DNA from: Chlorobiota bacterium
GTDB lineage: Bacteria > Bacteroidota > Chlorobiia > Chlorobiales > Chlorobiaceae
Direction: 5' to 3'
DNA length: 32,471 nt
Assembly: GCA_016866305.1 (NCBI GenBank)
Contig: VGMX01000021.1
Location: 1-32,471 of the forward strand
How positions within the stretch are numbered: the stretch's first letter is position 1; every line of letters starts with the position of its first letter. Of this stretch, positions 8,216-17,466 are shown piece by piece. The notes under the pieces were generated by a model. The model was not told the DNA's origin. It searched no databases and saw nothing but the letters and a program-made list of their open reading frames with translations. A program made the translations under genes and the position numbers.

Positions 8216-8542
8216 TTAATCGATCTTGTAGTGCGCTTTGGCAACATCAATCAGCCTCTCTATTCCATTGCCGGAAGACTGATCCATTTTTGGCCACAGG
8301 GCCAGTTCCCGTTTCTCCTTTTCCAATTGCCTGATCTTGTCCGATTCGTTCCTTGTTTTCACCACAACTTGACCATGAGGGTCTTTTGAATCAATGCTAT
8401 ACTACCGCAACCATTGGTTGATGGGTACTCGATCCGGTAATCGAGCAAACTCTGCGATCTTCTCCTGCACTGAATTTTCCACTTTTGATTTCGTGATCAC
8501 CTTCAGCTCCAAGGCTTCGCTGTACCATTTCTTTTCTTGCAT
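8216..8542 (-). pseudogene. Decayed transposase OrfA remnant (HTH, IS-type)
   Basis: Reading down from an ATG at 8542, preceded by a good ribosome binding site (GAGGAG), gives 46 residues beginning MQEKKWYSEALELKVITK and ending INQWLR before a TAG at 8402-8404. After a shift of frame it continues DPHGQVVVKTRNESDKI, a charged coiled-coil stretch QLEKEKRELAL, and RLIDVAKAHYKID before a TAA at 8216-8218. The order (YS.EL.LKVIT, a degraded helix-turn-helix, QW, then DPHG, then a leucine-zipper-like segment and IDVAE-type end) matches small HTH OrfA proteins of insertion sequences. At least one frameshift and the stop break it, and no OrfB/DDE partner is recognisable, so it is a fossil. Confidence 0.6.
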
Positions 8543-8601
8543 TGGTCAACTCCTCTCGTTTGTTGTCAACCTTTTTCAGAACGAAACTTCCGCTCCCTGG
8601 T

Positions 8602-8943
8602 TCAGTACCTCCAGTGCCCCTGTATCCATATGCCTCTCGGGCCGTAATGGCCGGGAACCCACACTCCTCCCTTGTGAGAAGGCGGAATCCGGTACCAGCG
8701 AGGCTTCTGCCACTTGCCATAACGGTCGTAATGGCCGGGAATCCACTCCCTGTCGGAATAAGCAGGCCCGACATATTTCCAGTGCCCGTAGATAACTGCA
8801 CCGTCATACGTGCGGTACTCGGGAACCCAGGCATAGTTCGATCGAGGTCCGGGAGGGCCGTAGGTGGCCACGCAGGATGCAAGGGGAAAAGAGAGCGCGC
8901 CGCAGAGCAGCAGCATTTTCACACGGGACAGATTTTTAATCAT
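8602..8943 (-). CDS. YXWGXW-repeat lipoprotein
   Basis: A 113-residue small lipoprotein. The N-terminus MIKNLSRVKMLLLCGALSF leads to a lipobox LASC, so Cys24 should be lipidated after signal peptidase II cleavage. The mature part is rich in Trp, Tyr, Gly and Pro, with repeated W.PGHY or Y/W-x-x-G-x-W units (AVIYGHWKYVGP, EWIPGHYDRYGKW, VWVPGHYGPRG, IWIQGHWRY), characteristic of the YXWGXW/WXXGXW family of envelope proteins of unknown function. The start has a clear AGGAG 8 bases ahead. It lies alone, immediately upstream of the transposase remnant, with no obvious operon partner. Confidence 0.85.
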   Translation of the reverse strand: MIKNLSRVKMLLLCGALSFPLASCVATYGPPGPRSNYAWVPEYRTYDGAVIYGHWKYVGPAYSDREWIPGHYDRYGKWQKPRWYRIPPSHKGGVWVPGHYGPRGIWIQGHWRY

Positions 8944-9072
8944 CGTTCATCTCCTGTCGTTTATCGTTGATCAGCCGTAACCATCGGATACCTCTGAATG
9001 CAATGCAAATTACAAAAAAATGTGTGGTGTTTGAATGCTTCGGGAGCAAAAGAAAAGAAAGCCTGAAAAGGG

Positions 9073-9876
9073 CTACTGCTGCAGAACGAGGCGCTCCATC
9101 AGAATCCCCGCAGAAACCGATGCGTTGAGCGATTCGACACGAGGTGCATCTCCGGCATGAGGTATTTTCAGGAGCAGGTGCGCCATATCGAGCACACCGG
9201 GGCTCACGCCGTTTGCCTCGTTGCCGATCACCAGCACCAGTTTTTCCGGCCAGGAAACGTACTCGCGGAAATCACGCCCGTCGAGCGACGATGCCGCAAC
9301 GGTGTAACCTGCACCGGCAAGCCGGGCGAGTTCCGCCTGAAAAACGTCCACACCGTAATGGGCAATGGCGTAGATGCTGCCCGCCGAGGAACGCACGGCT
9401 TTCGCATTGTAACGGTCGGCCGTGCCTGGGCCGCAGATCATGGCATCGGCTCCGAACCATGAGGCGGTTCTGAGAATGGTGCCGACGTTACCGGGATCCT
9501 GCACATTGTCGAGCGCCACAAGAAACGACCGTCCGACGGCGCGTTCAGGGCGGAAACCCTCGGAGTGCTGCTGGAGAAACACCCCGAACACCCCGGATGG
9601 CGTTGTGGTCTGGCTGAGCTGCATGCACTCCTTTTCCGTCAGGGTAAAAACATTGCCGGAAAAGCCGGAAAGAAATTCCGCGGCTGCCGGTTCGTCTTCC
9701 CTGAAGAGCAGGGCATGCAGCATATCGTGTTCGGGAAGGCTTTCAACCAGTTCCCGAACCGTCCGAAGCCCTTCGGCAAGAAACAGTCCTTCGCTGTCGC
9801 GATGTTTTTTCTGGTGCAGTTTTCCGTACAGCTTCAGTTTCGCTTTGCTTGCCGGCGGCACCCCCTGCAGTTTCAC
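9073..9876 (-). CDS. SpoU/TrmH-family RNA 2'-O-ribose methyltransferase
   Basis: A 267-residue SPOUT methyltransferase that transfers a methyl group from S-adenosylmethionine to a ribose in rRNA or tRNA. The N-terminal third is a substrate-binding domain (KLKLYGKLHQKKHRDSEGLF, FLAEGLRTVRE). The trefoil-knot catalytic domain shows motif 1 (NVQDPGNVGTILRTA), motif 2 (VLVIGNEANGVS) and motif 3 (IPHAGDAPRVESLNASVSAGI). The architecture is like RlmB or TsnR, but the target nucleotide cannot be read. It starts with GTG that overlaps the stop of the upstream two-TM gene (GTGA at 9873-9876), so the two are translated together. Confidence 0.92.
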   Translation of the reverse strand: MKLQGVPPASKAKLKLYGKLHQKKHRDSEGLFLAEGLRTVRELVESLPEHDMLHALLFREDEPAAAEFLSGFSGNVFTLTEKECMQLSQTTTPSGVFGVFLQQHSEGFRPERAVGRSFLVALDNVQDPGNVGTILRTASWFGADAMICGPGTADRYNAKAVRSSAGSIYAIAHYGVDVFQAELARLAGAGYTVAASSLDGRDFREYVSWPEKLVLVIGNEANGVSPGVLDMAHLLLKIPHAGDAPRVESLNASVSAGILMERLVLQQ

Positions 9877-10649
9877 GGTTTGGCTCCGGGCTTTTTCAGC
9901 TTCGAGAGGATGGCTTTCGGATCGTGGGACCAGTCGGCGGGCGGAGCGCTGCTGCCCTGGGAGAGCCCGGCAATGTCGAGATCAACGGAAAAACCCTCTT
10001 CATCGGAGTCGTCTCCTCGATCAGGAGCGCTCATGCACCGCCGGATGTAATCGTCAAAACTGCCGCGGTCGAGAGCAAAAGCCTTCATGGTATCGTCGAG
10101 AGAACGGCTCACGCTCTGGCGAAGCTCCTCCTTTTCCCCGCAGGCCATAACACGGATTTTCTCCATCACCTGCACCCGGCTCACACCGGCAATACCTGCC
10201 TTCCGGGCAAGCTCACTGAATGCTTTCTCGTCAAAACGCTCTATGGCTTCGTGCAGCTTTTCGAGACCTCCGAACAGATCGGCATGCGCCCGGATGGCCT
10301 GTTCAAGCGGCATTTCGGAAAATGCGATATTCGATTTGACCGGCTGCGGCTTAACCTGCCTGCCATGCAGGAACTCCTCATCCACATCATAACCTGCAAG
10401 GAGGTCCTTTATGCCCTCATCCTGCAGAGCTCGCGCCCTGCGCATGGAAACCGACTCGATTGCCGACCCGCCAACCGGTTCCCTCATCATGCCGGCAGCG
10501 AGCAGCATGCCGCCAAGCGCAACATAAATAACGAAAGCAAGCAGCATCCACCCGGTATCCATGCCGCCGAAAGCTGCAATGGCAAGCTCCGCGGCAAGCA
10601 AGCCTGCCGAAAGAGCAAATACCAGTTTTCCTGTAAGGCGTTCGTCCAT
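9873..10649 (-). CDS. Two-TM hypothetical protein coupled to the RNA methyltransferase
   Basis: I do not recognise this protein. From the ATG at 10649 (MDERLTGKLV, preceded by AAGGAAA) it is 258 residues; an upstream ATG at 10709 would add 20 basic residues. Two hydrophobic helices lie near the N-terminus (LVFALSAGLLAAELAIAAF and MLLAFVIYVALGGMLLAAGM). A cytosolic helical region with many charged residues follows, then an acidic, disordered-looking tail that ends in a basic patch (LSKLKKPGAKP). No enzyme motif is seen. The GTGA overlap with the methyltransferase shows co-expression, but a functional link is not implied by the sequence. Confidence 0.8.
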   Translation of the reverse strand: MDERLTGKLVFALSAGLLAAELAIAAFGGMDTGWMLLAFVIYVALGGMLLAAGMMREPVGGSAIESVSMRRARALQDEGIKDLLAGYDVDEEFLHGRQVKPQPVKSNIAFSEMPLEQAIRAHADLFGGLEKLHEAIERFDEKAFSELARKAGIAGVSRVQVMEKIRVMACGEKEELRQSVSRSLDDTMKAFALDRGSFDDYIRRCMSAPDRGDDSDEEGFSVDLDIAGLSQGSSAPPADWSHDPKAILSKLKKPGAKP

Positions 10650-10721
10650 AGAGCGGTTTCCTTGTTTACGGCTTTCCTGCCTGAAGGAAAACCTTTTACC
10701 CATATGCAATGAATGTACGTG

Positions 10722-10913
10722 TTATGCCGGAAAATAACACAACCTTGTCAACCGGCCCTGCTGCTTCTGCCATTTCCCTGCCGGCGGATACGGATGCTCC
10801 GGGTTGTAGCGACGCTCGGAGCGCACGCGATACAGCCGCTCGGTGAATCCCCCTTCGCTTTCGAACGATTGCGCAAGCACATGAATCCGGCGATCAAGCA
10901 ATGCGCAGGCCAC
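10722..10913 (-). CDS. Possible small protein, GTG start, unrecognised
   Basis: A 63-codon open frame starts with GTG and reads through a basic, Arg- and Tyr-rich stretch (RLYRVRSERRYNPEHPYPP). The same frame stays open upstream of the GTG for another 33 codons with a hydrophobic run (ITANAALTLIAVACALL), without ATG, after a TGA. This could be a small membrane-anchored protein with an unusual start, or an accident. It lies in the 345-base gap between the two-TM gene and the U32 gene, which otherwise shows nothing I can name. Confidence 0.25.
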   Translation of the reverse strand: MACALLDRRIHVLAQSFESEGGFTERLYRVRSERRYNPEHPYPPAGKWQKQQGRLTRLCYFPA

Positions 10914-11054
10914 AGCAATGAGTGTGAGTGCCGCGTTGGCTGTAATTTCCGGAAGAGTGGATGAATATTGTCCACCCCGTCCACTTCCTGCTCCTCAAAA
11001 GTTACCATAACCCCGATCATTTTGCTATTATCCCCTGAATTACAACGCCACACC

Positions 11055-12293
11055 ATGCACCGTAACACTATAGAACTCATCTCGCCCGCAGGGGACTGGA
11101 CCTGCATACACACCGCGCTGCAGGCGGGAGCCGATGCGGTGTACTTCGGGGCGGAAGGGTACAACATGCGGGCAGCAAGCCGCAGCTTCGCTCCCGAGGA
11201 GTTCCCTGCCGTCGTCTCCGCTTGCCGGGAACACAACGCGAAAGCCTACCTTGCGCTCAACACGCTGATCTACGATAATGAGATCGCTATCATGCGCGAA
11301 ACCGTGATTGCCGCCAAAGCAGCCGGAATCGATGCGGTGATCTGCTGGGACATGGCGGTGATCGAAGCTTGCCGGGAACAAGGCATGCCGTTCCATGTCT
11401 CCACCCAGGCATCGGTCAGCAACTACGCCGCCCTCAGGCACTACGCCGCACTTGGAGCGGCCATGATCGTGCTTGCCCGCGAACTGAGGCTCGAACAGGT
11501 GCGCGCCATTACGGCGGCCATCCGCCGTGACGGGCTCTCGGTCAGGATCGAGTGTTTCGTGCATGGCGCCATGTGCGTGGCAGTATCAGGGCGGTGCTTC
11601 ATGTCGCAGGACCTGTTCGGCAAGTCGGCAAATCGGGGCGAGTGCCTGCAGCCATGCAGGCGTAAGTACCGTGTTACCGATACGGACGAGAAGTTCGAAC
11701 TTGACCTCGGCGAGGATTACGTGATGAGTCCGAAAGATCTCTGTGCCATCGAATTCATCGATGAACTTGTCGAAGCCGGCATAACCGGTTTCAAGATAGA
11801 GGGCCGCAACCGCAGCCCTGAGTATGTGCAGCTCACTACGGCAGCCTATCGCAAAGCCATCGATGCCGCTCTTGCCGAAGAAAACACGACCGGAGGCAGG
11901 CAGAGGTTCAGGAAAACGGCAGAAGCGCTCAAAGATGGGCTCGCACGGGTGTACAACCGGGGATTCTCCGAAGGATTCTACTTCGGGCAGCCGTTCCAGG
12001 CCTGGGCGAAGCGATACGGCTCTCTCGGTACCGAAAAAAAAACCTACATCGGCATCGTAGAAAAATACTGGCCGAAAGCCGGGGTAGCTGAAATCCTCAT
12101 CCATGCGCGCGGCCTGCACTCGGGCGAAACCCTCTCCATCCAGGGGCCCGAAAGCGGACTGGTGCGTTTCGATGACACGCGGTTCTTCTGTAACGAAGCG
12201 CCTGCCGAACAGGCAGGAAAAGGCGATGTCGTCACCCTCAAATGCGAGCGCGTCCGCAAGGGCGACAAGGTGTATGTTATTGAAAAGAGGTAA
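11055..12293 (+). CDS. U32-family protein, TrhP/YegQ-like (tRNA uridine hydroxylation)
   Basis: A 412-residue peptidase U32 family member. The family signature is plain: [20 protein letters not shown], followed by [12 protein letters not shown]. The N-terminus ([29 protein letters not shown]) and C-terminal domain ([36 protein letters not shown]) fit the shorter bacterial type. Relatives YegQ/TrhP and YrrM-neighbour proteins are now linked to prephenate-dependent 5-hydroxyuridine formation at tRNA position 34, and YdcP/RlhA to 23S rRNA C2501 hydroxylation; the protease label is historical. The ATG at 11055 is chosen because homologues begin at ELISPAG; an upstream ATG at 10968 adds a non-conserved tail. 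It stands alone, 152 bases upstream of hydB. Confidence 0.88.
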   Translation: MHRNTIELISPAGDWTCIHTALQAGADAVYFGAEGYNMRAASRSFAPEEFPAVVSACREHNAKAYLALNTLIYDNEIAIMRETVIAAKAAGIDAVICWDMAVIEACREQGMPFHVSTQASVSNYAALRHYAALGAAMIVLARELRLEQVRAITAAIRRDGLSVRIECFVHGAMCVAVSGRCFMSQDLFGKSANRGECLQPCRRKYRVTDTDEKFELDLGEDYVMSPKDLCAIEFIDELVEAGITGFKIEGRNRSPEYVQLTTAAYRKAIDAALAEENTTGGRQRFRKTAEALKDGLARVYNRGFSEGFYFGQPFQAWAKRYGSLGTEKKTYIGIVEKYWPKAGVAEILIHARGLHSGETLSIQGPESGLVRFDDTRFFCNEAPAEQAGKGDVVTLKCERVRKGDKVYVIEKR

Positions 12294-12445
12294 GCAGTGC
12301 GCCGAAAACCTTGAGGATTCGCAAAATCCCCCCCTGCACAGCTTGCTTTGCCGGACTGCTTTTCCTTAACTTGCTGTAAGACCGCCTGAAAGCAAAACGC
12401 CATGCGCATTGTTCAGGCAAACGGTAACCAGAGGAGCCCGGAACC

Positions 12446-13525
12446 ATGATCTATAAAGTCATTTCCAAGCCGGAGTTCAGGAAATTCATCGACACCCTCG
12501 TAAAAGCCAACACCGCATTCGGCCCTCGCCAGGTGGACACCGACCATCACGGCGAACCGGTCTACCAGTTCATGCCCGTCGGTTCGGCAGACGACATCGC
12601 ATTCGACTATACGAAAACCCACTCCTCAGCCAAGCATTTTTTTCTGCCGTTCCGCGAAGAGATCTCCCATTTCACCTTCCGGGACGGCGACTGGGAACAG
12701 CAGATCAGATATGAGGCACGGCCGGTAGTCCTGATCGGACTGAGGCCCTGCGACATCAGGGCAGTCAACATCCTCGACGACGTAATGCTGCACGGACCCT
12801 ACCCATCGCCCTACTACCTGGCCCGCAGGAAAAACACCTTCATCATCGGCATGGACCACCTCCCCCTGCCGGACTGTTTCTGCAAATCGATGAACCGTCA
12901 CACGGTAAGCTATGGCTTCAACCTCTTCTGTTCCGACATCGGCGACAAGTTCTACCTTTCGATCAACTCCTCGAAAGCCTTCGGCTTCCTCAAGGAATTT
13001 GAAACCGGCGACCCGACACCGGAAGACGACTGTCTGCTCATCGAACGGCGAAAACTGATCAAGCAGAGCTTCCGGACCGACGTCGAAGTGACCGGTCTTC
13101 CCTGTTTTCTCGACATTGAGTTCGAATCCCCGATCTGGGAAAAATGGGGCCAGCGATGCCTCAACTGCGGCACCTGTGCGATGGTCTGCCCTACCTGTTA
13201 CTGCTACAGCGTCGAGGAGCATTTCGATACCGACCTCAAGGGCTCGTCGCGCCGCAACCGACTCTATTCCTGCAACCTGGTCGACTTCGCCGAAGTGGCC
13301 GGAGGACACAACTTCAGACCGAAAAACAGCGACCGCCTCAAGTACCGCTACTATCACCACTATCGTGGTTTTGCAGCCAACGACAATCAGCAGATTTGCG
13401 TCGGCTGCAACCGCTGCGGACGGGCGTGCCTGACCGGCATCAACCCGAAAGATGTCATCAACGACCTCAGACTGGAGCGAGAATCATGCATGACGTGCGT
13501 TTCACCATCCCGGAACAGGACCTGA
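12446..13525 (+). CDS. hydB: Sulfhydrogenase beta subunit (AsrA-like iron-sulfur protein)
   Basis: A 359-residue cytoplasmic electron-transfer subunit of group 3b [NiFe] hydrogenase (hydrogenase/sulfur reductase), related to AsrA of anaerobic sulfite reductase. GLRPCDIRA (residues 98-106) is family-typical. Two [4Fe-4S] ligand sets are visible: [11 protein letters not shown] (Cys238, 241, 244, 248) and [11 protein letters not shown] (Cys318, 321, 324, 328). It relays electrons between the HydG flavoprotein and the hydrogenase module. An AGGAG precedes the ATG. Its last 40 bases overlap hydG. First gene of hydBGDA; the gap before it is about 150 bases and may hold the operon promoter. Confidence 0.93.
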   Translation: MIYKVISKPEFRKFIDTLVKANTAFGPRQVDTDHHGEPVYQFMPVGSADDIAFDYTKTHSSAKHFFLPFREEISHFTFRDGDWEQQIRYEARPVVLIGLRPCDIRAVNILDDVMLHGPYPSPYYLARRKNTFIIGMDHLPLPDCFCKSMNRHTVSYGFNLFCSDIGDKFYLSINSSKAFGFLKEFETGDPTPEDDCLLIERRKLIKQSFRTDVEVTGLPCFLDIEFESPIWEKWGQRCLNCGTCAMVCPTCYCYSVEEHFDTDLKGSSRRNRLYSCNLVDFAEVAGGHNFRPKNSDRLKYRYYHHYRGFAANDNQQICVGCNRCGRACLTGINPKDVINDLRLERESCMTCVSPSRNRT

Positions 13526-14403
13526 ACCGGGAACCGTTCACGACAAAAATCCCGGATTTCCAGAAAAAGTCCGAAGTCATGATCACCGACCGCGGCTACA
13601 AGTGCCGGATCACCAACATCGTGCGCCTCTCGGCACAGGAGCGGCTGTTCCAGCTCCGCATCGTCGATCCACTGGAACGCGATGTTTTCAGCTTCCGGCC
13701 CGGGCAGTTCCTCATGCTCGAAGTACCGGGGTACGGGGAAGCGCCCATTTCCATATCGAGTTCGACCAGCAACCGGGAGTTCATCGAACTCTGCATCCGC
13801 AAGGCCGGACATGTCACCTCCGCGCTCTTCGAGGCCGCGTCAGGAGCCATGGTTTCGATTCGGGGGCCCTTCGGCACGACGTTTCCGATGGAGCAGATGC
13901 AGGATCGCAATATTCTCCTGATCGCCGGGGGACTCGGTATCGCTCCGCTTCGCGCCCCGCTATACTGGATCAACGACCATCGTGACCGTTTCGGCAAGGT
14001 GTGGTTCCTCTACGGTGCGCGGGACCCCGGACAACTGTTCTTCGATTACCAGTTCGAGGAGTGGAAAACCGTCAGCCACATCGAGCTGCATACCATTGTC
14101 GAACATCCCGACGCAAACTGGACGGGGCGAACCGGCCTCATTACCTCGCTCTTCGATGAGATATCCTTCGACCCGAAAGAGACCTGGGCAATCGTCTGCG
14201 GACCGCCGGTCATGTTCAAGTTCGTCTGCAGCCACCTCGACAGAATCGGCATCCCGATGAACCGGATGTTCGTCTCCCTCGAGCGGCGCATGCACTGCGG
14301 CATGGGCAAATGCTGCCGCTGCATGGTTGGTGCCACCTTCACCTGTCTCGACGGTCCGGTGTTCGACTACTGGTCGGTCATGAATCTCAAGGAAGCCATA
14401 TAG
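13486..14403 (+). CDS. hydG: Sulfhydrogenase gamma subunit (FAD/NAD(P)-binding, [2Fe-2S])
   Basis: A 305-residue ferredoxin-reductase-like protein (AsrB/HydG) that exchanges electrons with NAD(P)H. FAD contacts are seen at APISISSS (86-93) and GPFG (127-130), the pyridine-nucleotide loop at [10 protein letters not shown] (147-156) and CGPPVM (238-243). A C-terminal [2Fe-2S] site is [17 protein letters not shown] (Cys271, 276, 279, 287). The open frame extends far upstream, but the ATG at 13486 has GGAG at the right distance and gives the family length; translation then starts inside the end of hydB. Confidence 0.93.
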   Translation: MHDVRFTIPEQDLNREPFTTKIPDFQKKSEVMITDRGYKCRITNIVRLSAQERLFQLRIVDPLERDVFSFRPGQFLMLEVPGYGEAPISISSSTSNREFIELCIRKAGHVTSALFEAASGAMVSIRGPFGTTFPMEQMQDRNILLIAGGLGIAPLRAPLYWINDHRDRFGKVWFLYGARDPGQLFFDYQFEEWKTVSHIELHTIVEHPDANWTGRTGLITSLFDEISFDPKETWAIVCGPPVMFKFVCSHLDRIGIPMNRMFVSLERRMHCGMGKCCRCMVGATFTCLDGPVFDYWSVMNLKEAI

Positions 14404-14415
14404 GAGTATCCATCC

Positions 14416-15183
14416 ATGAACCACCTTGGTTTCGAGAGAAAGCCGGTAAAGATCGGTTCCTTCGACTTCACCTGCTGCGAAGGATGCCAGCTTCAACTGG
14501 CCAACCGGGAATCCTCCCTGCCGGATTTCCTTGCCCTCATCGATGTGCGCAACTTCCGGGAGATCTCCTCGGAACGGCACGACGACTACGATATCGCCCT
14601 TATCGAAGGAAGCATCACCCGAAGCGACGAGATCGAGCGCCTCAAGGCTATCCGCAGACAGGCAAAAGTGCTCGTGGCGTTCGGTACCTGCGCCTGCTTC
14701 GGCGGTGTGAACAGCCAGAAGAACCGGCTTCCCGAAAAAGAGGCGGAGCAGGTGGTGTATGATGGCAGGCCGGTGGAAACGATGCCATCCACAAGGATCG
14801 CCGACATCGTCAGGGTTGATTTCTCCATTCCGGGCTGCCCGGTCTCCAAGGACGAGGTGGAGCGTATCGTGGTAAGCCTGGTAAATCGATCAATGCCGAA
14901 CCTGCCGAAATATCCCGTCTGCGTGGAGTGCAAGCAGCGGCTCAACACCTGCCTCTTCGACCTTGGAGAAATATGCCTCGGCCCGATCACCCGCGCCGGA
15001 TGCGATGCTGTCTGCCCGAGCGGCAAGACCGCATGCCTGGGGTGCCGCGGCCCGGCCGAAGAGATCAACTTCCCGGCATTCATGGAACTGGTCAGGGAAC
15101 ATGGCCTCAGCCCTGTCGACCTGACCGAAAAACTCGGCTTTTACAACGCATTCGAACATATACACCGCACCGATGAAACTTGA
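14416..15183 (+). CDS. hydD: Sulfhydrogenase delta subunit ([NiFe] hydrogenase small subunit)
   Basis: A 255-residue small subunit carrying three iron-sulfur clusters in line with the active site. Cluster ligands are visible at TCCEGCQ (near residues 19-25), [14 protein letters not shown], and a C-terminal set [26 protein letters not shown] and CLGCRGP. No Tat signal peptide is present, so the enzyme is cytoplasmic, as expected for group 3b. It follows hydG by 12 bases with GGAG ahead of the ATG, and overlaps hydA by 11 bases. Confidence 0.94.
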   Translation: MNHLGFERKPVKIGSFDFTCCEGCQLQLANRESSLPDFLALIDVRNFREISSERHDDYDIALIEGSITRSDEIERLKAIRRQAKVLVAFGTCACFGGVNSQKNRLPEKEAEQVVYDGRPVETMPSTRIADIVRVDFSIPGCPVSKDEVERIVVSLVNRSMPNLPKYPVCVECKQRLNTCLFDLGEICLGPITRAGCDAVCPSGKTACLGCRGPAEEINFPAFMELVREHGLSPVDLTEKLGFYNAFEHIHRTDET

Positions 15184-16447
15184 CTGTTCGATAGACATCC
15201 ACCATCTGACACGGGTAGAAGGCCACGGCAATATCCGTATCCGGGTTGAAAAAGGAAAGCTCATGGAAGCCTGCTGGGCTGTCGTGGAAACGCCGAGGTT
15301 TTTCGAGGCAATGCTCAAGGGCATGAGTGCTGAACGGGTGCCTTTCCTCACCTCGCGCATCTGCGGAATCTGCTCGACCAGCCATGCGCTTGCGAGCATC
15401 AGGGCGCTTGAACGCGCCATGCAGGTGACGCCGCCTCCCGCCGCGGAAGGCGTGAGGATGCTGGCCATGCACGGTGAAACCCTGCAAAGCCACGCCCTGC
15501 ACCTCTTCTTCCTTGCAGCGCCTGATTTTGCCGATACTCCGAGCGTCCTGCCGCTCCTGGAGTCGCATCCGGACCTTGTGAAAGCCGGCCTCGCCCTCAA
15601 GGAGCTCGGCAACGAAATCAGCACCGTCACGGCGGGCCGATGCACCCACCCGGTCAGCCTTGTTGTCGGAGGGCTTGCAAAGACACCCGGCAAAGACCGG
15701 CTGCAGCGGCTGCTCGAAATGATCGGCGAGCGCAAAGCCGCACTCGAAATGGCCTGTGACTTCTTCGCCTCGCTCGATATTCCCCGGTTCGAGCGCGAAA
15801 CCGAGTTCATTTCGCTCCATAACGGCGCAACCTACCCCTTCATCGGCGGTGATCTCGTATCGACAGACGGGGTGCATCAGGACGAAAACAGCTATCTCAG
15901 GATGACGAACGAGTATCTCACGGATTTCTCCACATCGAAGTTCACCCGCTGCAGCCGGGAATCCTCGGCGGCAGGTGCTCTCGCCCGCTTCAACAACAAC
16001 AGCGAATTCCTGCACCCTGAAGCAAAAAAAACCGCTGAACGGCTGGGTCTTCGACCGGTATGCCACAATCCCTTCACGAACAACATCGCGCAGCTCGTCG
16101 AGTGCGTGCACATCCTCCACGATGCCGAAGCGCTTGTTGCAAAGCTGCTCGCGACGGATATGAAAGAGGCACGGGTGCCCGTGCACAAAAAAGCCGGATC
16201 GGCAACGGGTGCGGTAGAAGCACCGCGCGGCATCCTTTACCACCATATGGAAACCGACAGGGAAGGCCGTATCGTGAAAGCCGACTGCATCATTCCCACC
16301 ACGCAGAACAACGCCAACATCCACTACGATCTCGGAGCACTTGCCCGGCAGGCGCTCAAAGAGGGAAAAAACGACCGGGAAATCGAAAAGCTCGCAACCA
16401 TGCTGGTGCGCTCTTACGATCCCTGCATCTCATGCTCGGTGCATTAG
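15173..16447 (+). CDS. hydA: Sulfhydrogenase alpha subunit ([NiFe] hydrogenase large subunit), no C-terminal extension
   Basis: A 424-residue catalytic subunit that binds the Ni-Fe centre and oxidises or produces H2. The N-terminal motif RVEGHGN (14-20) and ligand motif [11 protein letters not shown] (Cys64, Cys67) are intact, as is the C-terminal DPCISCSVH (Cys418, Cys421, His424). The reading frame stops directly after His424. Most [NiFe] large subunits are made with a tail that an endopeptidase removes after this His, so here maturation would not need that step. Start codon at 15173 overlaps the end of hydD. No maturation protease or hyp gene is in the window. Confidence 0.95.
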   Translation: MKLDCSIDIHHLTRVEGHGNIRIRVEKGKLMEACWAVVETPRFFEAMLKGMSAERVPFLTSRICGICSTSHALASIRALERAMQVTPPPAAEGVRMLAMHGETLQSHALHLFFLAAPDFADTPSVLPLLESHPDLVKAGLALKELGNEISTVTAGRCTHPVSLVVGGLAKTPGKDRLQRLLEMIGERKAALEMACDFFASLDIPRFERETEFISLHNGATYPFIGGDLVSTDGVHQDENSYLRMTNEYLTDFSTSKFTRCSRESSAAGALARFNNNSEFLHPEAKKTAERLGLRPVCHNPFTNNIAQLVECVHILHDAEALVAKLLATDMKEARVPVHKKAGSATGAVEAPRGILYHHMETDREGRIVKADCIIPTTQNNANIHYDLGALARQALKEGKNDREIEKLATMLVRSYDPCISCSVH

Positions 16448-16600
16448 GGGGCTTTGTCAGAATCCGAAGCGCTTCTTTTTAGAGGTTCTCCAAAAAACCA
16501 TACTATTTATCTGTACCTCCTGAATATTTCATCAGAACGATTGGCTTATGTATTGCGATTCGTATATCCCGGTAAATTGCCGTACAAAACAAGAGCCATC

Positions 16601-16753
16601 ATGAAAACGAACGTAAAAGAACAAGGTAAAACCGCCACTCCAAAATCATCCGATACCGGAACAAGGCAGTCAAAGAGCATGAGTGGGGCAGCAAAAACAA
16701 ACAAGAGTGTCGGCACCCTCAAGTCTGCTGGCCGGAAAGATGCAAAGCAGTGA
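16601..16753 (+). CDS. Possible small basic Ser/Thr/Lys-rich protein
   Basis: A 50-residue frame starting MKTNVKEQGKTATPK and ending SAGRKDAKQ. Composition is extreme (mainly Lys, Thr, Ser, Gly, Ala), with no hydrophobic core, so it would be disordered. It overlaps the start of the DUF1778 antitoxin by 14 bases. It could be a genuine short upstream gene of the toxin-antitoxin unit or a leftover leader. Ribosome binding site is weak. Confidence 0.3.
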   Translation: MKTNVKEQGKTATPKSSDTGTRQSKSMSGAAKTNKSVGTLKSAGRKDAKQ

Positions 16754-17024
16754 GAGCAAAGCCCGTCTTGAAGCGAGAATCTCCAGGGCAACCCATACCC
16801 GGATAAAACTTGCTTCTGACATTCAGGGAAGAACAGTAACCGATTTTGTCATACATGCCGCTCTCGAAGCTGCCACAAAGACAATAGAAGAGAATTTTGT
16901 TGTTCAGTTGTCAATGGAGGGACAAGAGGCTTTTGCCGAAGCCCTGCTGAATCCACCGGAACCAAATGACGCTCTTCGACGTGCTTTCGAAAGACATTCG
17001 GCACTTACAGGAAAGAACGACTGA
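16740..17024 (+). CDS. DUF1778 (TacA-like) ribbon-helix-helix antitoxin
   Basis: A 94-residue protein with the DUF1778 pattern: ARLEARISRATHTRIKLASD, then GRTVTDFVIHAALEAA, a ribbon-helix-helix DNA-binding fold, and a C-terminal toxin-neutralising region (FAEALLNPPEPNDALRRAFERH). TacA-type antitoxins bind GNAT toxins and repress their own operon. An upstream alternative start at 16683 adds residues without family similarity. The GNAT toxin gene follows 16 bases later, the usual order. The antitoxin looks intact although its toxin does not. Confidence 0.85.
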   Translation: MQSSESKARLEARISRATHTRIKLASDIQGRTVTDFVIHAALEAATKTIEENFVVQLSMEGQEAFAEALLNPPEPNDALRRAFERHSALTGKND

Positions 17025-17040
17025 CCGGTCATCACTGCAT

Positions 17041-17466
17041 ATGAATGTCCCCCGATTCTCGATCATCCCCTTCAACCGCGAACATCAGAAATCCGGATTC
17101 TGCTCCGGTTCAAGCCTGCTTGACCGATATTTTTCCGAACGTGTCGGTCAGGATGTGAGAAGGAATCTCACGAAGTGCTTTGTGGCGATCGATAACAGTC
17201 ACGAACGAATTGCAGGTTTCTACACGCTTTCAGCAGCCCAGATCCCGTTGCTGCAACTGCCTGAAAAACTGGCCGACAAGATGCCCCATTATCATGCAGT
17301 ACCGGCATCGAGACTGGGACGACTCGCCATCGATAAAAGCTATCAGGGAGAGGGACTTGGGAGCACGCTCATTGCAGACGCACTGATGCGCTCATCAGGC
17401 GTTGAAGTCCACGCGGTCGATGATGCCCCGCATGTAGCTGGTAACGCTTTCGCCGATCTTATCTGA
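17041..17466 (+). pseudogene. GNAT toxin (TacT-like), C-terminally truncated
   Basis: The first 120 residues follow TacT-type acetyltransferase toxins: FCSGSSLLDRYF, RRNLTKCFVAID, IAGFYTLSAAQIPL, and the acetyl-CoA loop SRLGRLAIDKSYQGEGLGSTLIADALMR. After that the family should continue to a catalytic Tyr (YxxFGF region) and end. Here the frame instead reads about 20 unrelated residues that are antisense to a type I methyltransferase fragment, then stops. The junction is near 17392-17400. TacT toxins acetylate the amino group of charged tRNA; without the C-terminal part this copy should be inactive. Confidence 0.7.

Noticed and set aside
15107-16324. 405-codon minus-strand open frame
   Set aside because: Antisense to hydA, whose Ni-ligand motifs are intact.
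16458-16475. GAAGCGCTTC palindrome followed by T's after hydA as a terminator
   Set aside because: A 10-bp palindrome with no loop can form only a very short stem; too weak to call.
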